Origin: Polytrichum commune
Taxonomy: Eukaryota > Streptophyta > Polytrichopsida > Polytrichales > Polytrichaceae
Reading direction: 5' to 3'
Assembly (NCBI GenBank): GCA_950295325.1
Contig: OX485806.1
Coordinates: 37,820,001 to 37,884,000, forward strand
Length of the DNA: 64,000 nucleotides
In this document: one piece after another, positions 36,025 through 46,166 of the stretch
Position numbering within the stretch: the stretch's first letter is position 1
Layout: each line of letters begins with the position of its first letter
The notes under the pieces: generated by a model
The model's input: the letters and a program-made list of their open reading frames with translations, nothing else
The model's database searches: none
What the model was told of the DNA's origin: nothing
Program-made: the position numbers and the translations under genes

Positions 36025-36764
36025 CAACTATAATTCTATCCTAACTTAATCACATTTTAAACCTCACTATCGTAAGGTTGTTTGCCAAGCTTGATTCACC
36101 AAGGACTGGCGGTATTTTAGAAACAACGTGAGATAAAATATAGGGTATTTAATATTCATTCGAGATTAAAAATTGAATAATTCTATATAAAATATAAAGG
36201 GCAAATTAATGTTGAAAACCTTTTATTAAAAAATACCATGCAATATAACATGTGTAGTTTTATTATATATTTATTTAAAATAGCCTTGAATAAGGGTATC
36301 CTAAGTTATATACGATGTAAGCTCAAATGGGATGGATGAAAATTATTTTATTCACCCTAAATATGTAGATGAATTGTGGTTTTTGGGTGAGCCAAGGGGG
36401 TCGGCTTCCTCGACAGTGGTCTAGAAGTTCTGTTGTTAAAATGCCAATTTACAATGCACCCCCCCCCCCAACTTGGCTAAAATTTAAAGGCTATAAAAAA
36501 TTTGTGAGAAAAATAGGATATTTAATATTGGATGCATTCTAGATTTCTAATAACCAATAGGGTATTAGAATATTAAGCTTAGTGAAAAAAAATTCTTACT
36601 CTAAGCACTCTTAATATTCTAATTCCGAAGGATATTTACCCCCTTGAAAATAAGTAGTTATCGCTAGTGTCTCCAAAAATTTACTATGAGTGCGCTTAAT
36701 CACATTTTTTATGCTCACTATTGCAAGGTTGGTTGCTAAGCTTAATCACCAAGGACTTTCTTTA
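35427..36764 (+). repeat. 686-bp tandem duplication
   Basis: Sequence from TATTTTAGAAACAACGTG at 35427 recurs at 36113, a period of 686, and is matched nearly base for base down to ACCAAGGACT (ends about 36108 and 36764). The second copy lacks about 35 bases around the CCCGCGGGATTACAAC segment. Both contain a C-homopolymer at matching places (35774 and 36459). Confidence 0.9.
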
Positions 36765-37644
36765 TCAATGATTGAACTTGATCAACATCTCCACTACAAC
36801 ATGATGACTCGGAGGTCTTTTTCTTGGTGTCAACATACTATTGTTAGCGCAATACCTTGTTGTAGAGCATTTCACTCAAGCGCCTTTTTTGGCAACCATC
36901 ATCTATAGTCAATTATAGAGACTTTCGGGTTTCACTTTCACTATCATCAATTCTCTTGTCTACTTGACAATTTACTATCCACTTCATCTCTTTAGACTAT
37001 TAAGTCTATAAGCCTCTTCCTCTCTTCCATGAAGAACACTATTCTTTTGCTCATATTTCACATTCTTTTTCACACATCCATAAGTCCAAGTTAATCTCAA
37101 TTTACTCTTGCACATTTCATAATCACACACACGTTCGCAATTTCAAACTTGATCAACTGCACTCACAACTAGAGACAATCATTCACAATTTCACACATCA
37201 GGAAACTAGTTCAACCGGACTTAGCTATTTCCATACATGTAACAGATTTAAAAAAAACAATACTAAGCTTCATCACAAAGCTACTCACTCACATACCCAC
37301 AATCATTGCGGCAATTAATTTCCATATTTCAAAACATTTGCGTCAACTAGAACCTCGCAGAATCACTCTGTTGAGGTTGGCATGTCCACTGAGTAAAATA
37401 TGCGTTCAAATTGTTTATGAGGAAATGCCCGACTTCTGTAAGTCAGCATGCTTCCTTGCGGTTACGCAAAAGAGACGACGGTTGTATCAAGTTAGGACAC
37501 CTGAAGCAACTCGACTGTAGTTCTAGCTTACTCAAAACCGCCACATTGAATTCAGCTAAATAAGGTCATTTTTCAACCATATAACCTACAATGACCATAG
37601 TGAAACTAATCGACCAAAACGTTGGCTCACACGTATTCAAGCCT

Positions 37645-39137
37645 CTATAATTCATGTTGAAATTCACTCCTCATCTTGACCCGAAAGTCTTCAGCAATCA
37701 ATTCCAATATTAGTGGGAATGGTGTCAATGAGAGGACATACACTCCTGAACTGCTCACGTCTGAGGAGCATCTGCTACACACAAGCCTCATTTCATTCTT
37801 GAGTGTATCAAGAATATGATTTTTATAGCGACGCCAATGAGAAATATGAAAGTCACGGCCAAGGATGGAAGGATTCGGCGGCGTGAGAACCTGGATTTCT
37901 TGTGCCAACTTGAATAAGATTTTCGACTTCTTGGACAGCATGTGTTCTGTATTTCCGGTGTGATCAAGAAGGGAGGGCCCTTCTTTATCAAGAAACTCTA
38001 GATAATGATCAGCACTGATCTCAGGGGGTAGAGTGACAATTCTTTCCTGGAGCAAGACATTCCTCACCACTGAATCACAGATTACAACAAAGACCTGTTA
38101 CCACATGGAAACGGACAGTTGACTAAAGACAATAGAAATGTGGACTACTTCATGTTGAACTCAAAGATCGACTAAAGAACTTCCACAAGTCACCAAATCT
38201 CCATCGCTCTCAAGTGCTACAATGGTTCATTTATACACATGTGGTAAAGTGATGCAACCTAGCAAATGGACCCTTACATGGATGTATCCCAAGCCATGAA
38301 TGGAAGGGTTTAATTAATATGCAGGGTAGCGTTTGTAATCATCAAGAATTCTTTCTTACCCCCCTTGCATGAAAATGGACGCTAAGAATATGCAACTCAA
38401 ATCACATCTATATATCTCAAAACACATGAGAACACAATTGCATATATACATGGAACTTTGAGAAATTTACCACGTGGGAAAACATGTGGTAAAGTGGACA
38501 AAACCTGGGTGAATGGAGGGTACTCACAAGTTGGGGGTGTGTCACGAACAGTTTGTGCATATAGATCTTGTTGCAGGCCTGCTTGGGCCTGGTTTCCATG
38601 AGATTCTTCATCTTCTTCTTCATCCACTTCCACTGGATCGAACATGTCCATCTCATTTCTCCTCATTTGGAGCCCACCTGTTAAAGCGTCGTCGATGAGT
38701 ATGAAAGTATTGTAATCATTTTCAGCTTCGGCTTCTTCTCCTTCGTCCTGACCGTCATTACAATGATTCTCCCTCACTTTCTCCACCACCTTGTACAACC
38801 ACTCCCTAAGCTCTTCCCTCTTAGCCTGGTTTTCCTGGCCACCCTGTGCTATTTTTTCGACATACTCCAGATAGTCCTCCCTCCGCGAAAATGATTGAAG
38901 ATCGTCGTTGGCAGGTAGTGGGTCAATCTGTAAGTAGGCAATCGTGTTGTGGACAGGCTCACTTCCAGTGAAATTCAAGATAGTGTCGGCGACCTTTTGA
39001 GCGAGCGCTAGGCTGGGGATCTTCCCTATGAACACCTCCCTCTTGTTGGCCCAACCTGTTAGTCGAATCATCACCCTGTAGGTATCATTGTTGTCGTCGG
39101 GGAACAATATGCCCTTTGAGTTTGTAGGCTGGTGCAT
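37645..39137 (-). CDS. Acidic protein of unknown function, two-exon model
   Basis: Exon 1 (39137-38471) and exon 2 (38069-37645) join in phase through donor CGTG/GTAAAT and acceptor GTGATTCAG, which has a good pyrimidine tract, to give 363 residues. The frame is open upstream to about 39230 without an ATG, so an earlier exon may exist. Visible parts: a basic/aromatic N-terminal block with YRVMIRLTGW, REVFIGKIPSLALAQKVAD and FTGSEPVHN; a charged helical region; acidic stretches DEGEEAEAEND and VEVDEEEDEE; then a region with LGRDFHISHWRRYKNHILD and VCSRCSSD. I do not recognise a family. The N-terminal strand-helix pattern loosely recalls an AP2/ERF-like fold, which is speculation. Base composition is more balanced than in the flanks, supporting real coding. 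Confidence 0.6.
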
Positions 39138-39230
39138 TGGGATTCTACTCCACAAGCCAAAATGAAAGGTACCCACAGTCAATTTGGTAGAGAACTTCAG
39201 ATAGTTGACTATTATTTTGACATATGCTCA

Positions 39231-40440
39231 ATCAAGGGTCAACTATTTGCTCTTGTAATCATGAGAATATTGTACTTCTGTACGAATCTCTCAATAATAA
39301 CTTACAAATAACACAAAGAAAACAATCTTCACATTCCTACAGAGAGGAAAAAGAAAGCCGATTCCGATGTTGTCACCACTGTGAATTATGGTGTGTTGCT
39401 TTCATTTCCCGAGTTTGTCTAAGTCTATACGTAATCATGAAACGGACGCTATGAAGATTAAAGAGCCACTGAAGATTCATGCCTCCTTTGAAGGTGAACA
39501 ACCTTGAGAAGTCACATACGAGCTAGCCGGCACTAGTCTCTCCCAAGGGCAAGTCATTAGGTTCCCACGTCATGATACTTAGTTCACATGGATATATCCA
39601 CTATGATTGGATGAACCATAGGTGATAGGGTGCACTAGAAATCAAGTGTTAGGAAGATCACCCACCCAAGTACTATTCCAACCTTAGGTGGCTTAACCTC
39701 GGAAATTTCCATAGGATCCAAGTTGAGGCCTTAGGTTTAAGTCACCTCACACCTACAAATCAATTGAAAAGCATTGTGCATTGGTTCACACTTTTATTGC
39801 CCGAGGTTTGTTGGGTCTTATGTTGTCACTCTTCTTAATTGGACACTTATAGGTATTTGAATGGTATATTTGGCCCAACGCTTGTGATTAAGGCACGTGT
39901 TACAATGAGATTGGACTATGTATTCAAAATATACACATCGTTAACATTGTTCATTAAAACAATTGTGAGGGCCTATAACCTGATCATTTGAAAAGAAAAA
40001 AGAATCTCTGCTTTCATCTCTTATAACTCTTACATCTAAACTCCAATTCTAAAACTTGAATGATGATGCGTATCATTTGCAATTGCTAACAGATTAGACA
40101 GTTCCCGATCCAATCAAGTTACGGCCAATATTGTCTCTAGAGTTCGAAGTGCTTATAACCAACTTCACATTTGTGAAATTATCTCAGGTCTTGGATTGTA
40201 TCAGACTAGGTCTATGACTCCTTTCTCTCTTGGATAGCAGGTCTACAATGTGTAGATTCAACTCAACGGTTTTGTTACAGATATCTAGGCATGGAAGCAT
40301 GGATTTTGAGGTTGGTGTGGACGACTGGTCCTTCCTTAACGTATCTTGTCATCCAGTATTGAGTTATTGGAATTGGGGTTGAGGTTAAGGATGGTCTTCC
40401 TCGTTCCCAACAACGGATTCTTGTCTTGAGTTTCTGCTTT
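39231..40440. other. Intergenic; nothing further recognised beside the 5S-like sequence
   Basis: AT-rich DNA with no credible frame. A stretch near 39810-39930 (CTTAATTGGACAC, GAGATTGGACTA) weakly recalls the right part of dispersed repeat A. Confidence 0.4.
39627..39756 (-). repeat. 5S rRNA-derived sequence (pseudogene or 5S-type SINE head)
   Basis: Read on minus it parallels a plant 5S rRNA gene over about 120 bases: GGATCC, TCCGAGGTTAAGCC, GGAATAGTACTTGGGTGGG, TGATCTTCC and a closing GTGCACCCT. The internal promoter region (box A/C area) is recognisable but mutated, so it is not a working 5S gene by sequence. It could be a processed pseudogene or the head of a 5S-derived SINE. Confidence 0.7.
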
Positions 40441-41270
40441 CTCTTTGTCGGTAGCGGGAAGCATAAAAGCCAAGAGGGTGTTGAAGAAAGTGGGGCCAAG
40501 AAGGCCCAACCTCAATCCTTTTGAGGTTATAGGGTTCAAGTTGGCAAGCAACCCTTCCTCTACCTCTACTGTCATTCCACGGTGCGGTTTTGAGGCCAAT
40601 CTAGTACTTAGGTTGGGGTTGATGTTTAGGGGTGCTCTCTTGCTCATTACAAAATCTTTCCACAAAGCAAGTAAAGAATGTGACAAACTTTATAAAGCAG
40701 CAGGGGCATAAACACGCATGAGGGAACCAGCCTAGTCATGTTTGTCTAGCCTGCGGACGAAGAGGCTCTTCCTTCACGCTTGCTTCCTCAGGAAGCCGAC
40801 GTTTATGTTCTATTTGGTCAAAGACCTACAAGGATCATACAACAAATCAAGTCTAAATTTCTCTCTAAGGCATGAACCACTCTTCTTCCATGAGTCATTG
40901 GAGAGGTTGAGCCTCCAACCCAACAGCAAGAAGAAAGTGCAGATGGTATCAGATTGGTTGGGGAACTTACAAATGGGCGGCATGCCGATTCCGATAGTCC
41001 AGATGATCCCAATCTTCGCGGATTTCTGGCATCTTGAATGACAGGGTTTCTTGCTTCCAAATCCTTGCTTTGCTATGCTTGCTCGCTCGGCTTGCTTGAT
41101 TTGCTTGATAAAAAAGCCACTTGTTGCTTTGCTACCCAATATATCAGAAGAGGACTAGCAACAAGATATGCAACTAACGATAATCTGATGCAACAGAATC
41201 AGATTTCAATGAATCTGGTTCACAAGGCGCTTTTTATGGCTTCGGCAGTAGGCCAACTTGAAGGATGATA
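40441..41270. other. Compositionally distinct segment of unknown origin
   Basis: This stretch is visibly richer in G and C than its flanks and has overlapping open frames on both strands (40445-40711 and 40742-41041 plus; 40336-40686 and 40810-41139 minus). None has a recognised domain. The even composition resembles plant mitochondrial intergenic DNA, but I recognise no mitochondrial gene. The origin is open. Confidence 0.35.
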
Positions 41271-41400
41271 AAGCAGGCTCCTGAACAACTAAGAGGCAGT
41301 GAGGAGGGACGAATCTAGAGACCTCGAAGGTTTCCACTGCCATATTCAACTTGGCTCCCGGGGAGCATTAACCCACACCACTGCAACACACCCAACCCAC

Positions 41401-41427
41401 CTTCTTCTTCTTCTTCTTCTTCTTCTT
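41401..41427 (+). repeat. (TTC)n microsatellite
   Basis: About nine CTT/TTC trinucleotide units in a row. It forms the poly-Lys start of a spurious minus-strand frame. Confidence 0.95.
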
Positions 41428-41559
41428 TAAACTGATCACCTTGACAAAGCCTTGTGGCACGCACCTTGTCACGCCTCCTTCTTCAACGTCAGGGTAACCT
41501 TCTAACTGAGACACTTGGTAAGAGAGTCTAAACGTAAGAAGAGTGCAACAAGGCACTCA

Positions 41560-41830
41560 AGATTTGTGCAATTTGCACCACACCGAAGCTGCCGAAGTTA
41601 AGCAGCCTTCTGTCGGCGCAGGAGCACTACTGTCTCTCCAGGCTCTCAGTCTCTCTCCTGTGCCTAGAATCTGAGAGCTGGCTAGAGCTGTGGCACAGAA
41701 CCTGTTCCCTGGTGATTTTATACTAAAGGAGTTCCCTAATTCGGTTCGTGCGCGGCGAATGGGCGGGTGGCTTTGAGCAGTGGAGGGTCCTCAGGAACCG
41801 GTGGACCGGCAGTCCACTGAAGAAGGTTCC
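41560..41830 (+). repeat. Repeat related (inverted) to 60950-61120; 5S-like core
   Basis: The segment GGCTTTGAGCAGTGGAGGGTCCT...GGTGGACCGGCAGTCCA (about 41770-41817) has an inverted relative at about 60970-61020, and GTGCCTAGAATCTGAGAG (about 41662) a direct relative near 61098. Around 41588 the block CCGAAGTTAAGC is followed by AGGAGCACTACTG, recalling the internal region of 5S rRNA. Possibly a SINE with a 5S-derived head; the evidence is partial. Confidence 0.45.
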
Positions 41831-42427
41831 CACCGGATTTTGTTTGGATTCATCAAGATAAGAACAGCCTACAGACATGATGGACTCCGTAGTTCCCAGC
41901 ACCTGCCATGGACGTTGCACTACGGAGAAGCCCAGAATTACCAAAAACAGTTCATGTCAGAACAGAAGCTTATTGAAGACAATCGGAGCCTCCTCTGATA
42001 AACCTGACCGTACGGATTGCATCTTCGTGTAGTTAGGATTATTCATACAAATTTTCAGCCATCCACGTGTCTTAAATCAGAAGATTATAATGTAAACGTG
42101 TATGTTGGTATTGTTGGGCAGTCATGAATGTCCCCACAAAAACGCTTCCTCGACTTCTCTGGGTTAACCTCAATAGACTAAGTCAGGGTCTTTGATGCGA
42201 ACTTGGTTGTTAATTTGGCCAAAAATGATAACTCCAAGGATCTATAGACCAATCAACATTTCCACCCTCCCCCCCCCCCCCCACCCTTTGGTAGGTGCTA
42301 CGAAACATCACTCCACATACATGCACTTACCCAAACGGTGAACATTGCGTTTTCCACCCTTCCACGTCACAAAAGCCAAAACAAGGATTTGGAGACAAAA
42401 CATGATTTGTGGTCAGTAAGGTCCCAT

Positions 42428-42505
42428 CACTAGTAGAAAACTAAGCCAAAAAGAACCATAGCCGATTTCGGTTGCGGTTCTTTTTGGCAAAGTTTTCTAC
42501 TAGTG
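42428..42505. mobile_element. 78-bp CACTA-type miniature transposon
   Basis: Perfect inverted ends CACTAGTAGAAAACT and AGTTTTCTACTAGTG flank a short inner inverted repeat (CCAAAAAGAACC/GGTTCTTTTTGG). A CAT trinucleotide stands directly outside on both sides (42425-42427, 42506-42508). CACTA start, 3-bp target duplication and TAGTAGAAAA ends are hallmarks of plant CACTA (EnSpm) elements. It is far too short to code for a transposase. Confidence 0.92.
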
Positions 42506-42689
42506 CATGGACGGAGCATTCTATGAACAAGGGGCTCACCCAAGAGGCATGAGCCCAAGGGTTGACCCGCCTCGTTCCTAATAGCTTCTCAAAAGAAGGC
42601 CGACACCTCTCTACCCACCCCGCCTAGCAAAAACATTCTTGAATGCCGCTTGTCCACAAAACCCACATTGAGTGTGCCTCAAGGTAAGC

Positions 42690-42711
42690 ATATATATATA
42701 TATATATATAT
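42690..42711 (+). repeat. (TA)n microsatellite
   Basis: About eleven AT/TA units. Confidence 0.95.
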
Positions 42712-42902
42712 ATTCACTTTCACTTAAAACATGAATTTCATTTGTCAAAAAAACATGTAATCAACTCGCAAGTCAAGAATATGATGGAAAATCCTCATTA
42801 ATAACGAGGTTACAACTTTTGTGAATTACCATTTGAAAGGGCCTTTGTCGGTCTTAAATTGACCTTAAAATCTTAGGATGATTCACTTTCGTTTGTGAAT
42901 GG

Positions 42903-43280
42903 ACTACACTAAATATGATATCTAGTGTCACCAATTCTAATTGTCTTGCTCAATACTAATTGTAAACCACGGTATAGTGTTACCATCACTAAATGTTAAC
43001 CCAACATTATTTGCCATTCCTTGTAAATTTTGGGGGGATTATAATTTACAGTGTGGCAATACTATCACTTACCAAACAAATTTTCATCCAAATTTCAATC
43101 ATCCATGACAATATTTCATCACAAGTTGTTGGCAAGAGAAGGTAGGGTTTTTGACCAATGGATGAACTCATCCATCATCCATGACAACATTTGTTCACTT
43201 ATCCATAAGAAGTGTCATCCGAAAAGTTACCATAGTGACATTTAAATACCATATAGCACTAAATTGCATATTTAGTGAAG
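42903..43280. mobile_element. Miniature element, family C (TAGTGTCAC ends)
   Basis: The left end CACTAAATATGATATCTAGTG is mirrored by CACTAAATTGCATATTTAGTG near 43250. The interior matches 30730-30870 and about 61668-62055 (ACAGTGTGGCAAT, ATCACTTACCAA, CATCCAAATTTCAATCATCC). No coding capacity. Confidence 0.65.
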
Positions 43281-43399
43281 TTCTTTTGAATGTTTAAGAA
43301 TGTTGGTCGGAACTTGTACTAATTCGTTTTATAATATTGTAATTAAGGCCATGTCCTTTCACAAGTATTCATACACATTGAAACTAATTGAGCTGGATC

Positions 43400-43485
43400 A
43401 AAACCCTAAAGTAAACCGTAAATTGTAAACTGTAAACTCTTAACCCTTAATCACGGGCTTTAAACCCTTAACCCTAAACGCTTGA
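43400..43485 (+). repeat. Degenerate telomere-like repeats
   Basis: Interspersed AAACCCTAAA, TAAACCGTAAA, TTAACCCTTAA and TTAACCCTAAAC motifs resemble decayed plant telomere repeats (TTTAGGG complement). Too diverged to be functional; could be an interstitial remnant or AT-rich slippage. Confidence 0.5.
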
Positions 43486-43859
43486 TTAGTTTAAATTAGA
43501 TTAAGTTGAGCATTGATTATGATATTGTAAAACAAATTAGTAAAAAATTCCACAAGTACTCATACACTTAGAAGAACCATGCAAAAGCAACTTACAAATG
43601 AGAAGTGAATTAGCCTAAGAATTTAGGTTCAATTAAAAAACGACAGAGGACCTTTCAAAGGGTAAAAGTATTTTCTATTTTTTTTTAAAACCACTATGAT
43701 CTCATTGCTAATGAGAATTTGTGTTCATTTTCTTTTTTACAAGTTGATAACATGCTTTACTGATGCCACTTTGCGAATGAAATCCCTCTCAATTGCTCAT
43801 AAGCTATAGCTTTATCTATGTATATAACACCATGAAGAGTGATGCATTCAATATGGGAT

Positions 43860-44680
43860 TTGTGGCCAATGTTTTCTTGAAGTCAGGTAGAAGCGACAAC
43901 CCTCTTTAAAGGAGCCATTAGTGACTATGGTTGATCCGTATTCACGGAAAGCCCCATCATGAGGACCTGTGGAGCAAAATATGGATTGTCATATGCGGAG
44001 GTAGATCGACAATGGTTATTCACTTGAATGTCTTGTTGTAGATCATGGCGGACAATTACACCATGTAAGGATCCTACCTTATACAAAGCATAATCTATTG
44101 AGGGGTTATGTGTTGTTGTAGATTTCATTTTCAATGGTTTCCTAGACAACAATAACTTGTATTGAAAGAGCTCAAACCTTCTACTGAATTTCTTTACTTT
44201 AAAAAATATTGTTGAAATTAGGAAGTCAAAATATTGTGAAATAAGTAAGAATACAACTTAAATTCTATGCAATATATAGTATGTAGCCACCGTTTTTACA
44301 CATGATTGTGTTCTTTTCCAAAGTAGATAACATGGATTTTATGTTCAATGCCATGTGGCCGATTTTAGTATTTTCAATTTGGTTTTCAACCTATGGATTT
44401 AATCTTTATATGCTTTGTAACAATTTTTTTGTGTGTGCACATCATTTGAGCATTGAAAGGCATCCATGTTAAGTCATCTCAATGTCAAAATAACAAAAAA
44501 AAAAACCCCAGTGACCCCAACACTTTTCACGACCTAACATGTAATGTTCAATTGCTATTGAATGAAGGTTGCAAGGCTAGTGCATAAAAGCTTTGTCAAG
44601 CAAACTTGCAAATATTGATTTGAATATCATATGTTCATGTATAAGCAATTTTTGGTTGCAAAATAAATTAATACCTCATA
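43860..44680 (+). repeat. Long dispersed repeat, inverted relative at 59.3-60.1 kb
   Basis: This ~800-bp block matches, in reverse orientation, about 59350-60085. Shared blocks include GGACAATTACACCATGTAAGG, CATAATCTATTGAGGGG, TTCTATGCAATAT, GCATTGAAAGGCAT and GAATGAAGGTTG. No protein is visible. Probably two copies of a larger degenerate element. Confidence 0.7.
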
Positions 44681-45140
44681 AACACCTAACATGAGTATAT
44701 TATCTAACATACTATTTGCACATATACCTTTGCTTCTCTCTATAATCTTCTTGTATAGGGGGGGTTGTATTTTGTACCCATTTCATAGTCCCCCATGTCA
44801 TTTAGAGTTCCAATGAGGAGAAAACCCCCGGGGATTACAATCACCAATATGTCAATAACTTGCTTGTATATTCTAAGCAATAAAAGAAGATTGTTTGATC
44901 TTGCTTCACAGTTATTGTCATGAAAATCATGTATTGTTATCTAAATTTGCAATGTGAGTTGAATAATGTACATGTTTGTTGTTCCCAAGTGTAATATCTC
45001 ATTGAAAAGTTCAACATCAACAAGTTTGTATGTTGATAATGCATGTTTTTTCCTAGACATGGCATTTGTAGTAGTAAATGGGCATATTTTATGATCTAGA
45101 GAGGAATGTAATATCAACATTGTATAGTACTAAGAGCACA

Positions 45141-45305
45141 TCATTATTAAGCAGTGTGTATTCGTTCATGTGGACCTTGAGAATATAACCATGGGATGCC
45201 GCAACTACTGCAAATTTATATTGAATCTACATTAGATGCGCCTACATGTCATTATATTCTCGGGACCCACATAAGTGAATGAATGCACACTGCTTAATAT
45301 TGTTT
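45141..45305. mobile_element. Hairpin-forming miniature element
   Basis: The left arm ATTAAGCAGTGTGTATTCG, ATGTGGACC, GAGAATATAA (about 45148-45195) is mirrored by TTATATTCTCGGGACCCACAT and GAATGCACACTGCTTAAT (about 45250-45302). A diverged single arm occurs near 60320-60375. No coding capacity. Confidence 0.65.
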
Positions 45306-45370
45306 TGAACTTGCAAGACAACCTCAATATTAAGATAAGCCTTATTTGTAATTGTACACATTCATCACAT

Positions 45371-45376
<6 letters not shown>

Positions 45377-45402
<26 letters not shown>
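45377..45402 (+). repeat. (GA)n microsatellite
   Basis: About thirteen GA units. Confidence 0.95.
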
Positions 45403-45406
<4 letters not shown>

Positions 45407-45940
45407 AACCGTAAGTGATGGCATGAATGACGGATGCCTCACCTTGATCATAACCACAAGCTTATAACATCACATGACACTTATTACAAATCCAGTTTTA
45501 AAGAATAACATCATAATTTCCAATCTATTCATTATGATTATATGATTATATGATTTTTGTAATCTTCTATATGGCAAGTTATATAACAACATTGTTTATG
45601 ATATTCAGTGTCACAAATCAAATAACGTTATTAATCTTATTAGGAAGTCTATGTCTAGATGACATTGAGAGTCAACAAGTTGATCATTAGTGTAACATGT
45701 GACACTTGGCATGGTTGTTTGTATTGGAAATAGTATGCTCCATTGCCTTGATAATGTTGTGTTCAATAATATTGTGAGGTATATGCTTAGGCCACACAAT
45801 GGTCAAAAAGTTGACCACTAGAGTAAACACATGATATTTGGGATTAGTACGCTTAGTACTATCTTCTTCTTGCAATTTATAACGTAAAATTATCATCCCA
45901 AACACTGTAATATGCTACACTAAGGGTGGTTTAACTCGCA

Positions 45941-46166
45941 ACTACACTAAAAATGATATTTAGTGTCACTTACTATTTGAAGTTACACATTGCTATATAT
46001 TTCTACCATCGATGTAATCTTCTTACCAAGTAAAGTTGTTAACAATCATTAATGTCCAAACAACCAATTTGACAATTGTTGGCAAAATATGAGATATATA
46101 ATAAATAAATATAGCATTGCGTAATTCCAAATAGTAGATGACACTAAATACAATATTTAATATAGT
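45941..46166. mobile_element. 226-bp miniature element with ~38-bp inverted ends (family C)
   Basis: The left end ACTACACTAAAAATGATATT and on to ACTATTT is mirrored at the right over 38 bases (46129-46166) with few mismatches. The interior matches 10708-10880 (TTAGTGTCACTTA, GTCCAAACAAC, AATTTRACA). No clear target duplication is visible, and there is no transposase. Confidence 0.75.

Larger units (their letters stand above)
28901..37644. other. Intergenic, AT-rich; repeats, no gene recognised
   Basis: The open frames here are low-complexity or lack domains. Those at 32281-33170 on minus come from a purine-rich tract, and 33460-33949 on plus are two short frames without motifs. Recognisable parts are about 30730-30870 (miniature-element family C), the purine-rich tract at 32300-32960, and the 686-bp tandem duplication at 35.4-36.8 kb. 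The remainder is unassigned. Confidence 0.5.

Noticed and set aside
40336-41139. Overlapping frames on both strands as a gene
   Set aside because: Neither strand shows a known domain and the frames conflict; reported only as a compositional oddity.
43400-43485. True telomere or chromosome end
   Set aside because: The repeats are few and degenerate and are flanked on both sides by ordinary sequence.
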